Source of the DNA: an uncultured Flavobacteriaceae bacterium
GTDB taxonomy: Bacteria > Bacteroidota > Bacteroidia > Flavobacteriales > Flavobacteriaceae
Direction of reading: 5' to 3'
Assembly (NCBI GenBank): GCA_947500575.1
Contig: CANMSI010000005.1
Coordinates: forward strand, 124,001 to 188,000
Length of the DNA: 64,000 nt
Every line of letters begins with the position of its first letter. Positions within the stretch are counted from its first letter, which is position 1. The notes under the pieces are model-generated. The model made no database searches. It was not told the origin of the DNA and worked only from the letters and a program-made list of their open reading frames with translations. Below, piece by piece: positions 34,971-44,776 of this stretch. The translations under genes were made by a program, and so were the position numbers.

Positions 34971-35826
34971 ATAAAATAATTTCTCTAGCTATATTTACTC
35001 CTGTAGCTCCCTCTATTCCCTGTAAACCTGGAGACGCATTTACTTCAATGAGCAAGGGTCCCTTTTTAGACCGTATAAGGTCTACCCCAGCAACACCAAT
35101 TCCTAAATATTTTACAGCATTTAAGGCTATATATTGTTCCTTACCGGTGGGCTGGATTACTTCTGTATGGCCTCCCCTATGTACATTGGATCTAAACTCT
35201 CCCACCTCGCTAGTGCGTTTCATACTAGCCACTATTTTATTGCCCACCACAAAAATGCGCAAATCCTCCCCATTAGATTCCTCAATAAATCGTTGAATAA
35301 GTATACTGGTATCCATCTTATAAAAGGTATCTATAATGGATTTAGCAGATTTTTTACTTTCTGCAAGAATGACACCTAGTCCTTGAGTCCCCTCTTGTAA
35401 TTTAATAATTACAGGACCTCCTCCTAGCAATTCTATTTGTTCTTCAATCGTTTCTGGATTCACAGAAAACACCGTTTCAGGGATTGGAATTCCCTTACGC
35501 GCCATAATTTGAAGGGTTCTTACCTTATTTCTTGCCCTTGTTATACTTAAAGAGCGGGCAGTGCTAAACACATTATTCATTTCAAATTGCTTCACAATGG
35601 CAGCCCCATGCCTTGTAACCTTAGCGCCTATTCTAGGGATTATGGCATCAAACTCATCAGTAATATTTTCATCTTGAAAGAACACTTGGGGCTTCCCAGC
35701 ACCTAATTTTACAGAACATTTGGTATGGTCTATCACTGCTATACGATGCCCTCTTTTCTCTGCTTCTTCTGCAATTCTCCTTGTAGAATATACATTTCGG
35801 CTCACAGATAGTAGTCCAATGTCCAT
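34936..35826 (-). CDS. RimK-family alpha-L-glutamate ligase (ATP-grasp)
   Basis: 296 residues from the inner ATG at 35826, chosen because DIGLLSVSRNVYSTRRIAEEA matches the RimK N-terminus and E. coli RimK is 300 residues; the frame is open to 35943. ATP-grasp features are GGGPVIIKLQEGTQGLGV and LLIEVNASPGLQGIEGATG. RimK adds glutamates to the C-terminus of ribosomal protein S6; relatives ligate amino acids to other small molecules or peptides. Pairing with an aspartoacylase-type hydrolase suggests an add/remove cycle on the same conjugate. Confidence 0.88.
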   Translation of the reverse strand: MDIGLLSVSRNVYSTRRIAEEAEKRGHRIAVIDHTKCSVKLGAGKPQVFFQDENITDEFDAIIPRIGAKVTRHGAAIVKQFEMNNVFSTARSLSITRARNKVRTLQIMARKGIPIPETVFSVNPETIEEQIELLGGGPVIIKLQEGTQGLGVILAESKKSAKSIIDTFYKMDTSILIQRFIEESNGEDLRIFVVGNKIVASMKRTSEVGEFRSNVHRGGHTEVIQPTGKEQYIALNAVKYLGIGVAGVDLIRSKKGPLLIEVNASPGLQGIEGATGVNIAREIILFVEKNGARRRK

Positions 35827-36051
35827 TAAAACCAAGTTAGTGTTTAGAATCAGTATGTAATATCGGGCAAAAATTACATTCATACCAAAACTTGAGTGAT
35901 TATATTCTGTATATCTCCTTATTAAGGGTGCAAGAATTTTCAAGTTGTTTCATGTTTTGTCCATATTTCCAACGTTTGAGACGAATACTCTAAACAATAA
36001 GAGTGTTTCCGTTTAAAATGGGTCTAAATACGATACTAAAACACGGCAAAG

Positions 36052-36083
36052 TTTGTTAATAACTTGCCTGTACAGTAAATTTG
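36052..36083 (+). promoter_or_regulatory. Promoter of sdhCAB
   Basis: TTTG (36052-36055), 20 bp, TAAATTTG (36076-36083): a full match to the Bacteroidota consensus, 19 bp before the sdhC ATG. The rest of the 276-bp gap back to the RimK-family start shows nothing else clear. Confidence 0.75.
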
Positions 36084-36102
36084 CATTAAAAATAACTACC
36101 TC

Positions 36103-36771
36103 ATGAGCGGTTTGATTAAATCATCTATTGCCAGAAAAGTAGTAATGGCCCTTTCTGGTCTTTTTCTGGTTTTCTTTTTAGGACAACACTTTACAATTAA
36201 TATCACCTCCGTTATTGACCCAGAAACTTTCAATTCTTGGTCTCATTTTATGGGTTACAATCCCATAGTTCAGTACCTATTACAACCTATTTTAATAGCA
36301 GGGGTAATTGTTCACTTTGTAATGGGTTTTGTATTGGAAATTAAAAACAACAGTGCTAGAGGAGTAAAATATGTAAAGTATAAGGGCAGTGCAAACGCTC
36401 CCTGGGTCTCTAGAAATATGATCATCTCTGGATTGGTAATCCTAGCTTTTCTTGGATTGCATTTTTACGATTTTTGGATCCATGAAATGACGTATAAATA
36501 TATAGATGGTTCTCCTGAAAACCCTACAAGGTACTATGCAGAAACAGTAGAAAAGTTTGCCCCCATATGGCGCACGGTATTGTATGTCATTTCTTTTGCA
36601 TTGTTAGGGCTTCACCTATGGCATGGATTTGCATCTTCTTTTCAAAGTGTTGGTGTGAATAACAAATACAGCGGCGCTATCAAAAATTTTACAAAACTAT
36701 ATGCGATAGCAATCCCGGCAGGGTTTATTTTCATTGCATTATATCATCATTTTAATCCTATAACGCACTAA
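36103..36771 (+). CDS. sdhC: Succinate dehydrogenase cytochrome b subunit
   Basis: 222 residues with five hydrophobic helices and histidines placed for two hemes ([46 protein letters not shown]). This single-subunit, di-heme anchor is the type B form typical of Bacteroidota. It anchors SdhAB to the inner membrane and exchanges electrons with menaquinone. It starts the sdhC-sdhA-sdhB operon. Confidence 0.95.
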   Translation: MSGLIKSSIARKVVMALSGLFLVFFLGQHFTINITSVIDPETFNSWSHFMGYNPIVQYLLQPILIAGVIVHFVMGFVLEIKNNSARGVKYVKYKGSANAPWVSRNMIISGLVILAFLGLHFYDFWIHEMTYKYIDGSPENPTRYYAETVEKFAPIWRTVLYVISFALLGLHLWHGFASSFQSVGVNNKYSGAIKNFTKLYAIAIPAGFIFIALYHHFNPITH

Positions 36772-36773
36772 TC

Positions 36774-38777
36774 ATGGCAGTATTAGATTCCAAAGCACCA
36801 AGCGGTCCTTTAGCTGACAAATGGACCAAGCATAAGAACGAAATAGATTTAGTGAATCCGGCCAACAAACGTAATATCGATGTTATAGTTGTAGGTACGG
36901 GACTGGCTGGTGGTTCCGCCGCAGCAACACTAGCAGAATTAGGGTACAATGTTAAGACTTTCTGTTATCAAGATTCTCCAAGAAGAGCTCACTCTATAGC
37001 GGCTCAAGGAGGTATTAATGCAGCAAAAAATTATCAAGGAGATGGAGATAGTAATTACCGCCTCTTTTACGATACTGTGAAAGGTGGGGATTATCGTTCT
37101 AGAGAAGCCAATGTGTACCGATTAGCAGAAGTGTCTTCAAATATCATTGACCAATGCGTTGCGCAGGGAGTTCCTTTTGCAAGAGAGTATGGAGGACTTC
37201 TAGACAACCGCTCGTTTGGCGGGGTGTTGGTGTCTAGAACTTTTTATGCCAAAGGACAGACAGGACAACAACTTCTCTTAGGTGCTTATGCAGCTATGAA
37301 CCGTCAAATTAATCGAGGGAAGATACAAGCTATGAACCGTCATGAAATGATGGACCTCGTATTGGTTGATGGAAAAGCAAGAGGTATTATCGCTCGAGAT
37401 TTGGTTACTGGAGAGATTGAAAGACATTCGGCACATGCGGTTGTTTTGGCAACAGGGGGTTATGGAAATGTATTTTTCTTATCCACTAATGCCATGGGAA
37501 GTAATGTAATGGCAGCTTGGAGAGCCCATAGAAGAGGTGCTTTCTTTGCCAATCCATGTTTTACACAAATACACCCTACTTGTATTCCTGTTTCTGGCGA
37601 TCATCAATCTAAGCTTACATTGATGTCTGAATCTTTACGAAATGATGGTCGTATTTGGGTGCCAAAACGAATAGAAGATGCCAAAGCGATAAGAGAAGGA
37701 AATTTAAAGCCAACGCAGCTTAAAGAGGAAGATAGAGATTACTATTTGGAAAGAAGGTATCCTGCTTTTGGAAATTTAGTCCCAAGAGATGTTGCTTCGA
37801 GAGCAGCTAAAGAGCGATGCGATGCTGGTTTTGGAGTAAACAAGACTGGAGAGGCGGTTTTCTTGGATTTTGACGCGGCAATTATGCGCTATGGCAAGGA
37901 AAAAGCACTTACTTCTGGTATGAAAGATGCAGATAATGCGAGCGTTAGAAGGCTTGGAGAAGAAATTATTGAGGCCAAATACGGGAATCTTTTCCAGATG
38001 TATGAAAAAATTGTAGATGAAAACCCATATAAAACCCCAATGCAAATCTATCCTGCAGTGCATTACACTATGGGAGGTCTTTGGGTAGATTATAACTTGC
38101 AAACAACCATTCCTGGTTGTTATGCAGCTGGGGAAGCTAACTTTAGTGACCATGGTGCCAACCGTTTAGGAGCATCTGCATTAATGCAAGGCTTAGCAGA
38201 TGGCTATTTTGTGCTTCCATATACCATTGGAGATTATTTGTCTAATGATATTAGAACGGGTACGATTCCTACGGATTCTCCAGAATTTGATGCAGCAGAA
38301 AAAGATGTCAAAGATCGAATTGCTAAATTAATGGGCGGCAAGGGAACTCATTCCGTAGATTATTACCACAAAAAGCTGGGAAAAATAATGTGGAACAAAT
38401 GTGGAATGTCTCGTAATGCCAAAGAGCTGCAAGAAGCAATTGACGAGATTGCTGCCTTGCGTTCAGATTTCTGGGAGAATGTTAAAATTCTGGGTAGTGC
38501 AGACACCATGAACCAAGAGTTGGAAAAAGCAGGTCGGGTGGCAGATTTCTTGGAACTAGGAGAATTATTTGCTAAAGATGCCTTGACCAGAAATGAATCT
38601 TGTGGAGGGCATTTTAGAGAAGAATATCAGACCCCAGAAGGAGAAGCACTTAGAGATGATGAAAACTTTAAGTTTGTTTCTGCATGGGAATACAAAGGAG
38701 CACCTAAAGAAGCCGTTTTACACAAGGAGGAGTTGGTGTACGAAAATATTGAATTGAAAACAAGAAGTTATAAATAG
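36774..38777 (+). CDS. sdhA: Succinate dehydrogenase/fumarate reductase flavoprotein subunit
   Basis: 667 residues. The FAD-binding Rossmann start [21 protein letters not shown], the covalent-flavin His in [18 protein letters not shown], active-site [14 protein letters not shown] and the C-terminal catalytic block [20 protein letters not shown] are present. It oxidises succinate to fumarate in the citric acid cycle. It begins two bases after the sdhC stop codon. Confidence 0.97.
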   Translation: MAVLDSKAPSGPLADKWTKHKNEIDLVNPANKRNIDVIVVGTGLAGGSAAATLAELGYNVKTFCYQDSPRRAHSIAAQGGINAAKNYQGDGDSNYRLFYDTVKGGDYRSREANVYRLAEVSSNIIDQCVAQGVPFAREYGGLLDNRSFGGVLVSRTFYAKGQTGQQLLLGAYAAMNRQINRGKIQAMNRHEMMDLVLVDGKARGIIARDLVTGEIERHSAHAVVLATGGYGNVFFLSTNAMGSNVMAAWRAHRRGAFFANPCFTQIHPTCIPVSGDHQSKLTLMSESLRNDGRIWVPKRIEDAKAIREGNLKPTQLKEEDRDYYLERRYPAFGNLVPRDVASRAAKERCDAGFGVNKTGEAVFLDFDAAIMRYGKEKALTSGMKDADNASVRRLGEEIIEAKYGNLFQMYEKIVDENPYKTPMQIYPAVHYTMGGLWVDYNLQTTIPGCYAAGEANFSDHGANRLGASALMQGLADGYFVLPYTIGDYLSNDIRTGTIPTDSPEFDAAEKDVKDRIAKLMGGKGTHSVDYYHKKLGKIMWNKCGMSRNAKELQEAIDEIAALRSDFWENVKILGSADTMNQELEKAGRVADFLELGELFAKDALTRNESCGGHFREEYQTPEGEALRDDENFKFVSAWEYKGAPKEAVLHKEELVYENIELKTRSYK

Positions 38778-38850
38778 TTCATGTTTGATTGTTTTAAAGC
38801 GCGGGATACAGAACTGCTCTTAATTAGCAAGCAACAACAAAAGAAAAACT

Positions 38851-39597
38851 ATGAAATTACACTTAAAAATATGGCGTCAAAAGGATGCTAGTTCTAAAGG
38901 ACAGATTAAAGAATACCCTTTAAATGGTGTAGAAGGTGATATGTCTTTTCTAGAAATGTTAGATGTTCTAAACGAAGAACTAATTAATAAGGGAGAAGAA
39001 CCCGTGGAGTTTGACCATGATTGTAGAGAAGGAATCTGTGGTAGTTGTTCTTTACAAATTAATGGAGAGCCTCATGGGCCAGATCGCATGGTGACTACGT
39101 GTCAATTACACATGCGGAAGTTTAAGGATGGGGATACAATTGTGATTGAGCCCTTTAGAGCTAAGGCCTTCCCTGTTTTAAAAGATTTAATTGTAGATCG
39201 CAGTTCTTTTGATAGAATTCAACAGGCCGGTGGATATATATCTGTGAATACCTCTGGAAATACGGTAGACGCAAATGCCATTCCTATTGAAAAAGAAAAG
39301 GCAGATGAGGCTATGGATGCAGCTACCTGCATTGGATGTGGAGCATGCGTTGCTGCTTGTAAAAATGCAAGTGCCATGTTATTTACTTCGGCCAAAGTTT
39401 CTCAGTTTGCGCTTTTGCCCCAGGGACAGGTGGAAGCAACGGAGCGTGTTCAAAATATGGTACGTCAAATGGATTTAGAAGGATTTGGTAATTGCACCAA
39501 CACAGGAGCTTGTGAAATTGAGTGCCCTAAAGGAATTTCCTTAGAAAACATTGCCCGTCTAAATAGAGAATATTTAACCGCTTCTTTAAAAGGCTAA
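38851..39597 (+). CDS. sdhB: Succinate dehydrogenase iron-sulfur subunit
   Basis: 248 residues. The [2Fe-2S] cluster motif is CREGICGSC followed by a distal Cys in VTTCQ. The [4Fe-4S]/[3Fe-4S] motifs are [14 protein letters not shown] and [14 protein letters not shown]. It carries electrons from SdhA to the SdhC hemes and the quinone site. It lies 73 bp after sdhA, and a strong terminator follows. Confidence 0.96.
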   Translation: MKLHLKIWRQKDASSKGQIKEYPLNGVEGDMSFLEMLDVLNEELINKGEEPVEFDHDCREGICGSCSLQINGEPHGPDRMVTTCQLHMRKFKDGDTIVIEPFRAKAFPVLKDLIVDRSSFDRIQQAGGYISVNTSGNTVDANAIPIEKEKADEAMDAATCIGCGACVAACKNASAMLFTSAKVSQFALLPQGQVEATERVQNMVRQMDLEGFGNCTNTGACEIECPKGISLENIARLNREYLTASLKG

Positions 39598-39632
39598 GAA
39601 ATTCTGTAAAGAAGAGCCCTTAGAAATTACAA

Positions 39633-39663
39633 AAAACCTCGAGCGTAAACTCGAGGTTTTTTT
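39633..39663 (+). terminator. Terminator of the sdhCAB operon
   Basis: AACCTCGAG-cgtaaa-CTCGAGGTT with T7: a strong GC-rich hairpin 35 bp after the sdhB stop codon. Confidence 0.9.
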
Positions 39664-39693
39664 GTGTCCCATATTAGTTAATAAATACCTTTA
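39661..39693 (+). promoter_or_regulatory. Promoter of the M28 peptidase gene
   Basis: TTTG (39661-39664, overlapping the terminator T run), 21 bp, TACCTTTA (39686-39693), 10 bp before the ATG at 39704. Confidence 0.55.
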
Positions 39694-39703
39694 TATTTAA
39701 ACT

Positions 39704-40606
39704 ATGAAAAATACTGTTTTATCTCTTGGTCTGGTGCTAATTTTCTCTTTGCAAAGTTGCGCACAAGATACCCTAGTAGCTTCTTTTGATGAAGAGCAAC
39801 TCCTAAATAGATTGGAAATCCTTTCTTCTGATAAATTTGAAGGCAGGAAAACGGGAGAAAAAGGAAATGCATTAGCAAGAGCATATATTATTGAGGAGTT
39901 TAAAAAAACAAAAGCACTTCCTTTTGGGAATACATATGAGCATCATTTTACCTTTAAAACCAAAAATGGCACTGCGTATGACGCCGTAAATGTTCTGGCC
40001 CTTTTCAAAGGTACCACTACGGAAGATGAATATATTGTGATAAGTGCCCACTATGATCATTTGGGTATTAGTGAGGGGAAAATATACAATGGGGCAGATG
40101 ACGATGCTTCTGGTGTATCCGCATTACTAAGTTTTGCAGAATACTTAAGTAAAAACCCTCCGAAACATTCCGTTATTCTTGCCGCTTTTGACGCTGAAGA
40201 ATTAGGGCTTCGTGGGGCTTCCTATTTTGTTGATAAAATGAAAAATCAAAAAATAGTAGCGAACATGAATATGGATATGATCAGTAGAAGTAAGAAAGAT
40301 GAACTTTATGTGGTAGGTGCACGTTATAATGATCAATTAAAAACCATAATCCAAAACTTTAAAAACCCTACCAGTTCCAACTTATTAGAGGGGCATGATG
40401 GTACTGATGGTAAACAAGATTGGACCTATGCTTCTGACCATGGCCCTTTTCATGCTGCAAAAATTCCTTTCTTATATTTTGGAGATGAAGACCATCCTGG
40501 CTATCATCAACCTACAGACGACTACAAAGAAATTACTCCTACATTTTATAAGAATGCAGTGCAAATGATACTTAGCATTTTTTTGGAAGTAGACAAAACC
40601 TTATAA
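39704..40606 (+). CDS. M28-family zinc peptidase, lipoprotein
   Basis: 300 residues. The lipobox SLQSC puts it in the envelope. The M28 di-zinc ligands are visible in order: ISAHYDHLG (His), NGADDDASG (Asp), DAEELGLRG (catalytic and ligand Glu), MNMDMISR (Asp) and YASDHGPF (His). Such aminopeptidases trim N-terminal residues from peptides. It is expressed from its own promoter behind the sdh terminator. Confidence 0.9.
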   Translation: MKNTVLSLGLVLIFSLQSCAQDTLVASFDEEQLLNRLEILSSDKFEGRKTGEKGNALARAYIIEEFKKTKALPFGNTYEHHFTFKTKNGTAYDAVNVLALFKGTTTEDEYIVISAHYDHLGISEGKIYNGADDDASGVSALLSFAEYLSKNPPKHSVILAAFDAEELGLRGASYFVDKMKNQKIVANMNMDMISRSKKDELYVVGARYNDQLKTIIQNFKNPTSSNLLEGHDGTDGKQDWTYASDHGPFHAAKIPFLYFGDEDHPGYHQPTDDYKEITPTFYKNAVQMILSIFLEVDKTL

Positions 40607-40630
40607 GCAGTTGTCTGGCAAAAATTGAGC

Positions 40631-41335
40631 TTACATTTGCTTTTTTACAATGACAAAAAGTTGTTTTATCTGCTGTATTTCGATATCAAAATCAGCGTAT
40701 TCAGGTGACGGATTTAAACTATGACAGCGAATGGTTTTATGCTTTTCATTCCAAGCAATAAAACACTTACATAAAATACTTTCTTTGTAAAGAAAAACCC
40801 AAGCAGTCTGTGGATCCACTGTCTGCATATTTAGTTCTTTCGTACTTATCAATTTACCTAGAACAATAGTCTTATTTGGTATTCCATCCCTTATTCCATT
40901 ATCCATGGTGTCATTTGTAATCTCAAAAGCTCTATAGGGACTATTTGTTACTTCATCTACAACAAAGCTAATTTGGGGGAGTCTCTTTATATAATCTTGA
41001 TCCGTGTAACTTAGGGCATATTGCTTTTGTGTTTCTTTAGATATCAAGGGAGCAGAGATAATGTACTTTCCTTTCCCGATGGTGGTAATATGTTGGCTTT
41101 CTTCCTTAGATCCATTAAGAATATGGTATTGCAAATCTGTTTCATTTACCTCATGGGTATACAGGTCTGCAATGGTAAGATCAAAATATTGTGCAATTTT
41201 TGTAAGATTTTTGATGGGTATGTTTGCGCCTTTCTTCTCATAAAGCTGAATAGTACGCAAACTAACACCGACAGCATTCGCCAAATCTGTCTGATTTAAA
41301 TTTTTTTTACGCCTTAATTGCTTTAAAATAAACAT
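40631..41335 (-). CDS. Phage-type repressor: XRE HTH plus degenerate S24 (LexA/CI-like) domain
   Basis: 234 residues. An XRE helix-turn-helix (3-60; LNQTDLANAVGVSLRTIQLYE) is followed by a C-terminal domain like LexA/CI. The usual GDSM nucleophile region reads NDTM (Thr143 instead of Ser) and a lysine lies in the expected place (Lys190 in SILCKCFI). With Thr in place of Ser, self-cleavage may be lost or slow, so this may respond to something other than RecA. It is divergent from a small HTH-like gene, with palindromic operators between them. Confidence 0.8.
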   Translation of the reverse strand: MFILKQLRRKKNLNQTDLANAVGVSLRTIQLYEKKGANIPIKNLTKIAQYFDLTIADLYTHEVNETDLQYHILNGSKEESQHITTIGKGKYIISAPLISKETQKQYALSYTDQDYIKRLPQISFVVDEVTNSPYRAFEITNDTMDNGIRDGIPNKTIVLGKLISTKELNMQTVDPQTAWVFLYKESILCKCFIAWNEKHKTIRCHSLNPSPEYADFDIEIQQIKQLFVIVKKQM

Positions 41336-41342
41336 AAAATTG

Positions 41343-41377
41343 TATTATTGTGTAATAATCTTACATATTATGTAGAA
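41343..41377. promoter_or_regulatory. Two operator-like palindromes next to the repressor start
   Basis: ATTATT-gtgt-AATAAT (41344-41359) and TACATATTATGTA (41362-41374). Both contain the half-site (A/T)(C/T)(A/G)(C/T)(A/G)TAATA, which is also found in the larger palindrome at 41427. They sit 8-40 bp upstream of the repressor ATG, where autoregulatory operators would lie. Confidence 0.55.
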
Positions 41378-41426
41378 TATGCAATTTAAATACACATATC
41401 TGTACACCAATTACAAACAAATATAG

Positions 41427-41455
41427 TAAAATGCGTAATATTATTATGCATTTTA
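41427..41455. promoter_or_regulatory. 29-bp near-perfect palindrome in the divergent repressor region
   Basis: Fourteen-base arms (TAAAATGCGTAATA and a one-mismatch complement) around a central T at 41441. A further half-site, CACAATAATC, lies at 41497-41506 near the start of the divergent gene. The arrangement resembles a lambda OR/OL-type control region. Confidence 0.6.
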
Positions 41456-41523
41456 TATCAACAAGTCATATTAGACTGTTAATCATATAGTTATAGCACA
41501 ATAATCTTTTAAAAAAACACTTT

Positions 41524-41799
41524 ATGTTCCAAGAAGACGAATATGGAAAACCCATAAACGAAAAATTATCCGCCATTTTAAGGAGGAATACCACCAAAGA
41601 CGATTTTGCAAATATTGCTTCGCATACAAACATCAGTTTTTCCACAATACGAGATGTTGTTTATAGAACCAATAGTTTAACCAAATCTAATTCCAAAGCA
41701 ATAAAACATTTGCTGAAAATTGCTTTTGAAAACTCGCTCGCCAAACAACTGCAAGCCGAGAGCGATAAGATCTTTCTAGATAGAAAATTGTGCCTATAA
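41524..41799 (+). CDS. Small HTH-like protein divergent from the repressor (Cro-like position)
   Basis: 91 residues. The stretch DDFANIASHTNISFSTIRDVVYR resembles a helix-turn-helix (alanine at helix 2, 'NIS' turn, 'STIRDV' recognition helix), followed by a helical region. I do not recognise a named family. It is transcribed away from the CI-like gene across a region with several operator palindromes, the position of a Cro or Ner-type antagonist in phages. No integrase or structural phage genes follow; the next gene is metabolic. Confidence 0.6.
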   Translation: MFQEDEYGKPINEKLSAILRRNTTKDDFANIASHTNISFSTIRDVVYRTNSLTKSNSKAIKHLLKIAFENSLAKQLQAESDKIFLDRKLCL

Positions 41800-41879
41800 A
41801 TAGTGGTTCTTTATCATATGAGATTGTCCCTATGAAACAGGTATAATTTCTGTACATTTATATTATAAATGTATACGCT

Positions 41880-43037
41880 ATGCCTCTGTCAAATGAACAT
41901 ATCTCTTCTAAACTTCCCCATGTAAAGACCACTATTTTTACTACTATGGGTGCCTTAGCAAATAAGCACAAAGCAGTAAACCTATCTCAAGGCTTTCCAA
42001 ATTTTAGCCCAGATCCCCTACTTTTAGATTTAGTTACTAATGCCATGAAGGAGGGATATAACCAATACGCTCCTATGGCGGGCACTATGCAACTTAGAAA
42101 GGCAATTGCCGCAAAGTTCAATTCACTTTATCAGGCACAGTACAATCCGGAAAGCGAAATTACTGTTACGGCTGGGGCAACTCAGGCGATATATACCATT
42201 ATTTCTGCTTTTATCCGCACCGGTGACGAAGTAATTGTCTTAAAACCTGCCTATGATTGTTATGAACCTGCAATCCAATTAAATGGAGGTGTTCCGGTAT
42301 TTGTTCAATTACAAGGCACAGATTTTCATATAGATTGGGACGAATTTAGAAGCAAAATTACTTCCAAAACCAAAATGGTCATTATTAATACGCCACATAA
42401 CCCTAGTGGCACCATTTTGTCTAAAGCAGATATGTTACAACTACAAGCGTGTTTGAAAGACACCAATATTATTCTTATTAGCGATGAGGTATATGAACAT
42501 ATTGTTTTTGACGGTGCTTCCCATGAAAGTGCAGCTAAATTTGAAGACCTAGCTTCTAGAAGTTTTATTTGTGCTTCTTTTGGGAAAACCTTTCATATTA
42601 CTGGATGGAAAATAGGGTATTGTGTGGCCCCTAGTGCATTAATGAAAGAATTTCATAAAACACATCAGTTCAATGTTTTTTGTGTAAATCATCCTGTACA
42701 AAAAGCGCTAGCTCAGTATTTACAGCAGGAGGAACACTATCTTGGACTAAATGACTTTTATCAAGAGAAAAGAGATTTTTTCCTAAGTGCCATAGAAGGT
42801 TCCAGATTCAAACTCACTCCAAGTCAGGGTACTTATTTTCAGGTATTAGATTATTCGGACATCACCCAGGAATCTGATGTCGCCTACGCTGAAAGACTCG
42901 TTCTGGAAAAAGGCATTGCAAGCATCCCTATTTCTGTGTTCAACGCACAACAAAAAGATGACAAACAACTTCGATTTTGCTTTGCTAAAACCAATGAAAC
43001 CCTAGAAAAAGCTGCAGATATACTGTGTACTATTTAA
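41880..43037 (+). CDS. Methionine aminotransferase-type class I/II aminotransferase (YbdL-like)
   Basis: 385 residues. The PLP lysine sits in ASFGKTFHITGWKIGY and the phosphate-binding part follows. The N-terminal NLSQGFPNFSPDPLL and NQYAPMAGTMQLRKA, and NTPHNPSGTI, are typical of the YbdL/kynurenine-aminotransferase subgroup, which in Bacteroidota is annotated as methionine aminotransferase. It transfers an amino group to or from methionine-like substrates. Its last 8 bases overlap the convergent thioredoxin-like gene. Confidence 0.88.
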   Translation: MPLSNEHISSKLPHVKTTIFTTMGALANKHKAVNLSQGFPNFSPDPLLLDLVTNAMKEGYNQYAPMAGTMQLRKAIAAKFNSLYQAQYNPESEITVTAGATQAIYTIISAFIRTGDEVIVLKPAYDCYEPAIQLNGGVPVFVQLQGTDFHIDWDEFRSKITSKTKMVIINTPHNPSGTILSKADMLQLQACLKDTNIILISDEVYEHIVFDGASHESAAKFEDLASRSFICASFGKTFHITGWKIGYCVAPSALMKEFHKTHQFNVFCVNHPVQKALAQYLQQEEHYLGLNDFYQEKRDFFLSAIEGSRFKLTPSQGTYFQVLDYSDITQESDVAYAERLVLEKGIASIPISVFNAQQKDDKQLRFCFAKTNETLEKAADILCTI

Positions 43038-43590
43038 GGTTTACGTAGTTAGGAATATAGGTATTGGAAGTAAGAATATTGAGCATATCTTTTTCCAAAG
43101 AACTCACTGGACTTTCAATAATTCGGTTCAATTCTTTGCCGTTTTTATAAAAAATAAAGGTGGGTACCTTCTGAATATTGCGTCCTTTTTCTTCGCCCGT
43201 AGGGCTCTTTTTATAGTTCTTTCTGTCGTTATCAACAGCAATTACGGTGAGTTGCTCTTTAGAGAAATTTAAAGCTTCCAAAATTTTGTAAAAACGCGGC
43301 ACTTCACGTTTGCTGTCCCCACACCATGTACCCATAAAAATGGTGATTTGATATCCTTCTAATTTACTCTGAAGTGCTTTTAGCGTAGTATCCTCAATTG
43401 TGTAATTCTCATACCCCCTATTGAACCAACTGGCAAAGGAATCTTTCGTTAATCCAGTTTTTGAAATTTTCCCTACTAATTTTTCATTTCCAAATGTATC
43501 GGTCACTTTGGTATTTATTTCCTGGGCCAATACCGCAGGAAATATGAACATACATTGAAGTACTATCAATAATCCTAATTTTGACATCAT
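43030..43590 (-). CDS. Exported thioredoxin-fold protein with a single-cysteine WCGDS motif
   Basis: 186 residues with a signal peptide (LGLLIVLQCMFIFPAVLAQ). The thioredoxin-like domain (about 70-180) shows FMGTWCGDSKREVPRF and a cis-Pro region KVPTFIFYKNGKE. The usual CxxC is CGDS, so only the N-terminal cysteine remains; a thiol-disulfide exchange role would need an external partner. This WCGDS form recurs in Bacteroidota proteins of unknown role. It is convergent with the aminotransferase. Confidence 0.82.
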   Translation of the reverse strand: MMSKLGLLIVLQCMFIFPAVLAQEINTKVTDTFGNEKLVGKISKTGLTKDSFASWFNRGYENYTIEDTTLKALQSKLEGYQITIFMGTWCGDSKREVPRFYKILEALNFSKEQLTVIAVDNDRKNYKKSPTGEEKGRNIQKVPTFIFYKNGKELNRIIESPVSSLEKDMLNILTSNTYIPNYVNLK

Positions 43591-43804
43591 GGTATCTAGT
43601 TTAGGCTATAAACATAGATGGGTTTACATGAGATCCACAGTAATTTACACCAAGCAAAGAGAAAGTGGTTTAAATTACTTGAATGCATATGCTCACGGTG
43701 ATTATTTAGAAAAACAGGTCGTTCGTATTCATGAAACTGTATTTTGTACAGCATTTTTGAAGAACTTGTTCTTTCTTAGTACTTTCAATGTCTAATTTTT
43801 ACAT

Positions 43805-44776
43805 ATGAGTTTTTTAAGTCAAAAGGTCTCCAGAGTCTTGATTCACCTCTTGTTTTGGGCGTTATTTGTCTTTATATCTCTCTTTGTGTTTTCAGATTAT
43901 TACTGGAAAGAAAATCCTTTTCTTCAATATTTCTTTATCCTAATCGCCATTGTATATGTTAACAATGGCATTCTTCTTCCGTATTTTGTTAAAAGGAAGA
44001 ATTATTTTATTTATGCTGTGATCATCGGTGCTATTGCCTTCTTAGCTACCCAACTATATTGTAACTACTTTGCGCAATGTGGTTGCTCTATTATGAAGTG
44101 TTTATCAGATTATCTTTGGCAAACCCTTGTTCCCATTGTTTTTTTCTCCTTTGTTTGGTTATTGTACCGTTATCTAGAAAAACAGGAAGAGATTGCGGTG
44201 ATTAGAAAAGAACACTTAGCGATGGAACTACAGTTTTTGAAATCTCAGATAAATCCACATGTATTATTCAATACCCTAAATACCATCTATTCTTGCGCTT
44301 TAGAACAGCCCGATAAAGCTCCTGAAATGATCTTAATGCTGTCTGATAATCTAAAGCATGTTTTATATGAAAGCAATGCAGATAAAGTGCCTTTAGCTAA
44401 AGAGCTTGTTTTTATAGACAACTATATCACTTTTCAAAAAATACGTACTGAAAACCTTAAGACGATTGAGTATCTTAAGAGTATTGATAATGAGCAGTAT
44501 CAAATTGCTCCTTTATTATTAATCTCATTAATAGAAAACGCATTTAAACACAGTGCCAATAAGAGCACTATTTACATTAATATTACGGTAGAAAATGGGG
44601 TGCTTTACTGTAAATGTAAAAATAAAATAGCCTCCAATAGGATTCCAATTGAAACTTCAAAAATTGGATTAGACAACCTAAAAAAACGCCTTGCCTTGAT
44701 TTATAAAGACACTTATGAATTACAAATTGAAATAGATGATTTTTACGAAGTTGTTCTAACACTACCCCTAGTATGA
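43805..44776 (+). CDS. LytS/YehU-type membrane histidine kinase
   Basis: 323 residues with four hydrophobic helices (about 11-30, 40-60, 68-84, 103-122), then a coiled linker and the His_kinase domain. The phospho-acceptor is His152 in QINPHVLFNTLN (the family usually has HFLFN), and the ATPase domain has LISLIENAFKHS and GLDNLKKRL. It has no large sensor domain, as usual for this group. It overlaps the response-regulator gene by 4 bases (ATGA), a tight two-gene operon. Confidence 0.9.
   Translation: MSFLSQKVSRVLIHLLFWALFVFISLFVFSDYYWKENPFLQYFFILIAIVYVNNGILLPYFVKRKNYFIYAVIIGAIAFLATQLYCNYFAQCGCSIMKCLSDYLWQTLVPIVFFSFVWLLYRYLEKQEEIAVIRKEHLAMELQFLKSQINPHVLFNTLNTIYSCALEQPDKAPEMILMLSDNLKHVLYESNADKVPLAKELVFIDNYITFQKIRTENLKTIEYLKSIDNEQYQIAPLLLISLIENAFKHSANKSTIYINITVENGVLYCKCKNKIASNRIPIETSKIGLDNLKKRLALIYKDTYELQIEIDDFYEVVLTLPLV

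Noticed and set aside
34851-35943. Longer N-terminus for the RimK-family gene (ATG at 35943)
   Set aside because: The first 39 residues are not RimK-like, and the conserved start coincides with the ATG at 35826.
40631-41799. Prophage
   Set aside because: Only a repressor and one small HTH-like gene are present; no integrase, portal, capsid, tail, lysis genes or attachment-site repeats were seen on either side.
43589-43795. 68-codon plus-strand frame between the thioredoxin-like gene and the LytS kinase
   Set aside because: It starts inside the thioredoxin gene start, shows no family pattern, signal peptide or sensible composition, and lies in the expected promoter region of the kinase.
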